The translations under genes were made by a program, and so were the position numbers. The notes beneath the pieces were generated by a model that saw nothing but the letters and a program-made list of their open reading frames with translations, ran no database searches and had not been told where the DNA came from. Source: Chthoniobacterales bacterium (GTDB lineage Bacteria; Verrucomicrobiota; Verrucomicrobiae; Chthoniobacterales; UBA10450). Taken from it: DNA of 9,984 nucleotides. Positions 6,778-9,984 of this stretch are shown here, piece by piece. The stretch lies in assembly GCA_003244125.1 (NCBI GenBank), contig QHBL01000229.1, positions 1-9,984 on the forward strand, written 5' to 3'. Position 1 is the first letter of the stretch, and each line of letters starts with the position of its first letter.

Positions 6778-6877
6778 CTCCTTCCAACGAGGTTCCGCTG
6801 GTAAAAGGCTGGAATGGATGCTGCTTGGAATGGAGTGCGCTGGCGAGCGGCGTGTTTTGGGGCGTTAGGAAAACCGC

Positions 6878-6904
6878 TTGCCCGCCTGCGCATTTTCCTA
6901 TAAA
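6878..6904 (+). promoter_or_regulatory. Weak candidate promoter for the secreted barrel protein
   Basis: TATAAA at 6899-6904 resembles a -10 box (five of six), with TTGCCC at 6878-6883 as a possible -35. The same -35 hexamer occurs before the glycosyltransferase. The 15-bp spacer is shorter than ideal. Transcription would begin near 6911, leaving a leader of only a few nucleotides before ATG 6918, where no Shine-Dalgarno sequence is seen. Confidence 0.3.
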
Positions 6905-6917
6905 AACTGTCACGCCC

Positions 6918-7742
6918 ATGGGGAAAAGCCGTACAGCTATCGCTTTCATCCTCGCAGCTGTGGCGACGGCCACGGCGCAATCGCCCTATGAAAGTGCTGC
7001 GGATTTTGCGAAATATGCGCGTAAACTCCGCGAGCAGGCCCTGCTCAAAGTCGAGCCGCAGGTCTTCGTGCCGACCGCCTCCCGCACGAGCACGACTACA
7101 CGCTACCCGTGGAAGTCGAATATCGTGACTACGGTTTTTTGGGTGGGCGAGCAGGCGGCGATGAACAATCCGGTGCCGAATTTCAAAAGCTCGTGGGACG
7201 CGAACTGGACAGCTAATTACGGTGGGTTCGATAATCCCGATCCGAGCTCGCGGCGGAATTTTGTCCCGGCCTCCTTCACGCCGCGGCAGAATCCGTTCTA
7301 CTGCGCACTGCCTTACAACGACGTGACGCATGGCCAGTTTAAACCAGAAGCGCCACTGGTAATCCCATGGTTCAGAATGGCCTACACCGAGCCTGGTCGA
7401 TCGGTCTGCAAAGATCGGTGGCTCGCCATTCGCAAAGGCAACCGTATTTGTTACGCGCAATGGGAAGACTGCGGTCCTTTTCGCACCGACCATTTTCAAT
7501 ATGTTTTTCAGAACGAGCGGCCGAAGCCGAATCTGAATCACGGCGCGGGACTCGATGTTTCACCGGCGGTGCGCGATTATCTCGGGCTTGGGCCAATGGA
7601 CGTGACCGATTGGCAATTTGTCGAAGTACGCGATGTGCCGCCCGGTCCGTGGCGCAATTACGGCGATAACAATCATTTCGTTATCGCCAAGCGCCAGGCC
7701 GAGCAGCGGATGGTGCAGCAGAATAGCAGCGCCGCGCACTAG
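6918..7742 (+). CDS. Secreted protein with probable RlpA-like double-psi beta-barrel domain
   Basis: From ATG 6918 the product is 274 residues and begins with a signal peptide (MGKSR, a hydrophobic stretch 7-18, cleavage likely after ATA at 20). This is why I prefer it to the in-frame ATG at 6825. The region 164-245 reads like a double-psi beta-barrel as in RlpA and expansin-type domains. KDRWLAIRKGNRICYAQW leads into EDCGPF (183-188, compare DRGPF of RlpA), then GAGLDVSPAVRDYLGL (209-224, compare the IDLS-A-A-L block) and VTDWQFVEV. Asp184 sits where RlpA has its important Asp. Four cysteines (129, 164, 178, 185) could form two disulfides, fitting export. Residues 60-160 have no recognised domain but include many aromatic residues (YPWKSNIVTTVFWVGEQ). 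A cell-wall or glycan-binding role is inference, and enzymatic activity is not established. It converges on the deacetylase gene. Confidence 0.7.
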   Translation: MGKSRTAIAFILAAVATATAQSPYESAADFAKYARKLREQALLKVEPQVFVPTASRTSTTTRYPWKSNIVTTVFWVGEQAAMNNPVPNFKSSWDANWTANYGGFDNPDPSSRRNFVPASFTPRQNPFYCALPYNDVTHGQFKPEAPLVIPWFRMAYTEPGRSVCKDRWLAIRKGNRICYAQWEDCGPFRTDHFQYVFQNERPKPNLNHGAGLDVSPAVRDYLGLGPMDVTDWQFVEVRDVPPGPWRNYGDNNHFVIAKRQAEQRMVQQNSSAAH

Positions 7743-7778
7743 ACGGGCGCAAAGCTTTCGCGACAGCTACACCGTTAT

Positions 7779-7796
7779 CCTCGAGCGAAATCGAGG
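7779..7796. terminator. Small hairpin between convergent genes, possible terminator
   Basis: CCTCGA (7779-7784) and TCGAGG (7791-7796) pair around a GCGAAA loop in the 67-nt gap between two convergent genes. Beyond a bulged G the stem can gain two more pairs. Neither strand has a proper T tract after the stem, so a termination role rests mainly on position. Confidence 0.3.
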
Positions 7797-7809
7797 GATG
7801 ACCATGTGG

Positions 7810-8586
7810 TTAGCCGCTCGGGGATGTCGCCGGTGCCGGTGTTGTCGCTGATGCGCTCACTGGTTTCGGTGCCGGCGCCGGCAAGGGTGTAGCCATTTTC
7901 AACAACTCTGAAACGGTCACGAATTTGAAGCCCTTCTCCTCCAGCTCACGTATCGTGTCCGGCATGGCTTCGATGGTTTGTGCGTGGATATCGTGCGAGA
8001 GGACAATCGACCCCGGGCGCGTTTCTTTCAGGATGCGGTTGGCCACAACGCTCGGGCCGGGATTCTTCCAGTCGAGCGGATCGACATCCCACAGAATGAT
8101 TTCGTAGCCGAGCTCATCGTGCAGCCAATGCTTCTGGTGCGCGGTGATGGAGCCGTAGGGCGGGCGCAGCAAAGTCGGGCGCGCGCCGGTCGCGCTGGTG
8201 ATGGCGTCTTCGGTGCGTTTTACCTGTGAGCGCACCGCCTCCTCGGACATCCTGGCGAAATTCGGATGCGACCAGCTGTGGTTTCCAATCTCGTGCCCTT
8301 CCCGCACTGCGCGCTGGAGAATCTCCGGGTATTCCGCGGCATTTTCGCCGACGACAAAAAACGTGGCGTGAATGTGATGTAGCGCGAGGAGATCAAGCAG
8401 GCGCGGCGTTAGCTTTTGATTCGGTCCGTCGTCGAAGGTGAGCGCGATGTAAGGCCCATCAACATGGACCGAGCTGATGGTCGTTTTCGCTTCCGGCAGT
8501 GGCGCAGGAGTTGTCGGCGGTTTGGCAGCCGGTTCTTGCGCAAAAGCGGCCGCCGAAGCGCAAAAGCAAACGAAAATTCGGAACAT
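7810..8586 (-). CDS. Secreted polysaccharide deacetylase (NodB homology, CE4 family)
   Basis: CE4 enzymes use a divalent metal to remove N- or O-acetyl groups from glycans such as peptidoglycan, chitin or xylan. The 258-residue product starts with a short signal peptide (cleavage likely after AFA at 16), followed by a Pro/Ala linker (19-33). The NodB motifs are all present. Motif 1 is LTFDDGP (49-55, Asp52 base and Asp53 metal ligand). Motif 2 is GNHSWSHP (101-108, metal ligands His103 and His107). Motif 3 is RPPYGS (141-146). The WDVDPLDW block is at 166-173 and motif 5 is IVLSHD (194-199) with His198. Residues 233-258 are a Pro/Ala/Ser/Thr-rich tail of low complexity. The substrate cannot be read from sequence; peptidoglycan or a surface polysaccharide is plausible in this setting. 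ATG 8586 directly precedes the signal peptide. Confidence 0.94.
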   Translation of the reverse strand: MFRIFVCFCASAAAFAQEPAAKPPTTPAPLPEAKTTISSVHVDGPYIALTFDDGPNQKLTPRLLDLLALHHIHATFFVVGENAAEYPEILQRAVREGHEIGNHSWSHPNFARMSEEAVRSQVKRTEDAITSATGARPTLLRPPYGSITAHQKHWLHDELGYEIILWDVDPLDWKNPGPSVVANRILKETRPGSIVLSHDIHAQTIEAMPDTIRELEEKGFKFVTVSELLKMATPLPAPAPKPVSASATTPAPATSPSG

Positions 8587-8824
8587 GAGCTTCGCGACGA
8601 TGGCGTTATTTACCCTTGAGCAAGGTCAGTGCAAGACGAGCGACAAATTCGATTGTTCTGAGCGAGCGCAGCTTGTTCCAGGAATCGCTAAACTTCACCC
8701 CGCGCGATTGGCCTCGGCTTGCTGTGTGGCAATCAACCTGCTGCTCTAGAAATTTCAGGGGATTTTCGGGGGGATTTGGGGGGACTTCCTGCGCCATTGC
8801 CGAAAGTCCGCTCGCCGAGTGACG
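8587..8824. other. Divergent intergenic region with three long G runs
   Basis: This 238-nt gap lies between the deacetylase (minus) and the histidine kinase (plus). It contains G runs at 8758-8761, 8768-8773 and 8778-8783, spaced by short ATTT-containing linkers, and then a 6-bp stem GGACTT (8782-8787) with AAGTCC (8804-8809). On the minus strand TAAATA (8612-8607) could be a -10 box for the deacetylase, but the upstream TTGCAC is a poor -35. No strong promoter for the kinase was found. A short minus-strand reading frame crosses the region and is listed separately. Confidence 0.5.
8606..8797 (-). CDS. Possible small protein of unknown function (63 aa)
   Basis: A minus-strand frame from ATG 8797 to TAA 8606 would encode 63 residues, ending 19 nt before the deacetylase start. 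It begins with a Pro-rich piece (MAQEVPPNPPENPLKFLEQQ), which is the reverse-strand reading of the G runs, and ends with a basic, Leu/Ala-rich segment (LRTIEFVARLALTLLKGK). The frame stays open further upstream, to ATG 8899 inside the kinase gene. I recognise no family and see no ribosome binding site. It could be a small gene co-transcribed with the deacetylase, or only a chance frame in the leader. Confidence 0.2.
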   Translation of the reverse strand: MAQEVPPNPPENPLKFLEQQVDCHTASRGQSRGVKFSDSWNKLRSLRTIEFVARLALTLLKGK

Positions 8825-9984
8825 ATGAAAATTCTCCTTGTTGAAGATCAGGATGACAGCCGCGATACACTGCGCAAACTGATCGAGCTGCGCCGCCACC
8901 AGGTCACGGCGGTGGCGAGCGCGGAAGAGGCGGAGCGAGCGCTGGCGGAGGAGAGTTTCGCGTTTCTCATCCTGGATTGGATGCTGCCTGGGAAGAGCGG
9001 CCTGGAGTTATGCCGGGAATTGCGCGAGCGCACCGATGGCGACGAGATGTTCATCCTCCTCGTCACCGCCAAAGCCGACCGCGAGGACCTCGAGCAGGCG
9101 CTGGCAGCGGGCGCTAATGATTACCTGACGAAACCGATCGATCTCTCGCGCCTCAATGTGCGAATGGCGGTGGCGGAGCGGCAGATTCGCGAGCTGACCG
9201 AGCGCAACCAGGCGCGGGCGGCCTTGCAGGAGTCGGCGCGCACCTTGCGTGACATTCTCGAGAATACGACCGACGGATTCATCGCGCTCGATTTCGCATG
9301 GCGCTTCACCTACGTGAATCCCGAAGCGGAACGGCTCCTCGGCCGCGCCCGCGACGAGCTCCTCGGCGGCGAGCTTTGGGAAAAATTTCCGGAGCTTTGC
9401 GGCACACAGTTTGAGAAAAATTATCGGCGCGTTATGGCGCAGCAGGAACCGATCGAGTTCGAGGCATCCGACCCGGCCGAGACGAAATGGTTTGAAGTGC
9501 ATTGTTATCCGAGCGGCGGCGGCGTCTCGGCATTTTTCCGCGACGTGACGGAGCGGAAACGCGCGGAGGACGAGCGGCTGACCACGGGCAAGCTGGAATC
9601 GGTGGGGACGCTGGCCGGCGGCATCGCGCACGATCTGAACAACATTCTCACCGTTATCTCCGGCAACATCGGGCTGGCGCAACTCGAAGCGCCGAGCGAC
9701 GCCAAGAATCTGCTCACCTGCCTGAACAAAGCGGCGCAAGCGGCACAGCACGCGGCCCATCTTTCCAGCCAGCTCCTCACCTTCTCGAAAGGCGGCGCGC
9801 CGGTAAAGAAGGTGATCGACATCACGCGGGTGTTGACGAAAGCGAGCGAGTTCGCCTTGCACGGATCCAACGTCCGGGCCGAGATCGACATTCCGCCGAA
9901 TCTTTGGCCGGCCGAAGTGGACTCGGTGCAAATTGAGCAGGTCATGAACGCGCTCATGTTGAACGCGCGCGACGCCATGCCCAC
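8825..9984 (+). CDS. REC-PAS-histidine kinase hybrid (3' end outside window)
   Basis: The visible 386 residues begin with a receiver domain (1-120). It has acidic pocket Glu7/Asp8, phospho-acceptor Asp51 in FLILDWMLPGKSG, Thr81 in LLVTAKA and Lys103 in YLTKP. A coiled linker (115-140) leads to a PAS domain (about 138-248) with LRDILENTTDGFIALD at its start and FFRDVTERKRAE at its end. The HisKA dimerisation domain has the H-box SVGTLAGGIAHDLNNIL, with phospho-accepting His269. The window ends at the N-box of the ATPase domain (QVMNALMLNARDAMP). With the receiver placed first, the protein probably takes a phosphoryl signal from another kinase, or adjusts its own activity, rather than sensing through a membrane domain: no transmembrane segment is seen, so it is likely cytosolic. 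ATG 8825 precedes a standard receiver N-terminus (MKILLVED). The Shine-Dalgarno is weak. More domains, such as a C-terminal receiver, may follow beyond the edge. Confidence 0.95.
   Translation, partial: MKILLVEDQDDSRDTLRKLIELRRHQVTAVASAEEAERALAEESFAFLILDWMLPGKSGLELCRELRERTDGDEMFILLVTAKADREDLEQALAAGANDYLTKPIDLSRLNVRMAVAERQIRELTERNQARAALQESARTLRDILENTTDGFIALDFAWRFTYVNPEAERLLGRARDELLGGELWEKFPELCGTQFEKNYRRVMAQQEPIEFEASDPAETKWFEVHCYPSGGGVSAFFRDVTERKRAEDERLTTGKLESVGTLAGGIAHDLNNILTVISGNIGLAQLEAPSDAKNLLTCLNKAAQAAQHAAHLSSQLLTFSKGGAPVKKVIDITRVLTKASEFALHGSNVRAEIDIPPNLWPAEVDSVQIEQVMNALMLNARDAMP

Larger units (their letters stand above)
6678..6917. other. Intergenic region between nadB and the secreted barrel protein
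   Basis: This 240-nt stretch holds the inverted repeat described separately. After it come two copies of TGGAATGGA (6810-6818 and 6826-6834) and a GC-rich part with AGCGG and CCGCT able to pair imperfectly around 6845-6878. An open frame does run from ATG 6825 into the downstream gene. It would put 31 non-hydrophobic residues ahead of a clear signal peptide, so I treat this stretch as non-coding. Confidence 0.5.

Noticed and set aside
6825..6917. Upstream in-frame ATG as the start of the barrel protein
   Set aside because: It would place 31 residues before a good signal peptide and lies in repeat-like non-coding sequence.
6702..7541. Minus-strand open frame (279 aa) opposite the secreted barrel protein
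   Set aside because: The plus strand has a signal peptide and domain motifs; the minus frame has neither and also runs through the inverted repeat.
9008..9931. Long minus-strand open frame (307 aa) opposite the histidine kinase
   Set aside because: It mirrors the clearly coding plus-strand REC-PAS-HisKA frame, has no recognisable motif and is rich in Arg/His, as expected for an antisense frame in high-GC DNA.

Overview
The window is high-GC, densely coded DNA from a Gram-negative (diderm) bacterium. It carries a Kdo2-lipid A type acyltransferase and surface-sugar genes, and Shine-Dalgarno sequences are mostly weak or absent. GTG and TTG starts appear beside ATG. Short palindromic repeat elements and the overall gene style would fit a soil Verrucomicrobiota lineage, with Acidobacteriota as an alternative. 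That placement is an impression, since no rRNA or marker gene is present.

Layout. (1) 948 to 1, minus strand: an LpxL/HtrB-like lipid A acyltransferase that runs off the left edge. Its reading frame continues past the usual acyltransferase end into what looks like the first residues of a heptosyltransferase, suggesting an acyltransferase-heptosyltransferase fusion. (2) 1009-6677, plus strand: a tightly packed five-gene run. It encodes a tandem family-2 glycosyltransferase with a degenerate second half, an RmlC-like cupin, a class I SAM methyltransferase, pantothenate synthetase (panC) and L-aspartate oxidase (nadB). Two junctions are 4-bp stop/start overlaps. The only sizeable gap (3465-3535) is filled by an inverted array of 7-bp repeats that supplies the stop codon of one gene and abuts the start codon of the next. 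(3) 6678-6917: a non-coding stretch with a perfect 18-bp inverted repeat built of 9-bp units. (4) 6918-7742, plus: a secreted protein with a probable RlpA-like double-psi beta-barrel domain. It is convergent with (5) 8586-7810, minus: a secreted polysaccharide deacetylase of the NodB/CE4 family. (6) 8587-8824: a divergent intergenic region with three long G runs. (7) 8825 to the right edge, plus: a REC-PAS-histidine kinase hybrid, cut off in its ATPase domain.

How it fits together. The left part (acyltransferase, glycosyltransferase, cupin) points to lipopolysaccharide or other surface polysaccharide assembly. The plus-strand run then leads into cofactor synthesis: PanC makes pantothenate from beta-alanine and NadB starts NAD synthesis from aspartate. 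The two are translationally coupled. The convergent pair 6918-8586 are both exported proteins likely to act on cell-wall or other glycans. I see no defence system, mobile element, CRISPR array or RNA gene. The most interesting signals are the probable acyltransferase/heptosyltransferase fusion, the two palindromic repeat elements, the decayed second glycosyltransferase domain and the secreted barrel protein.
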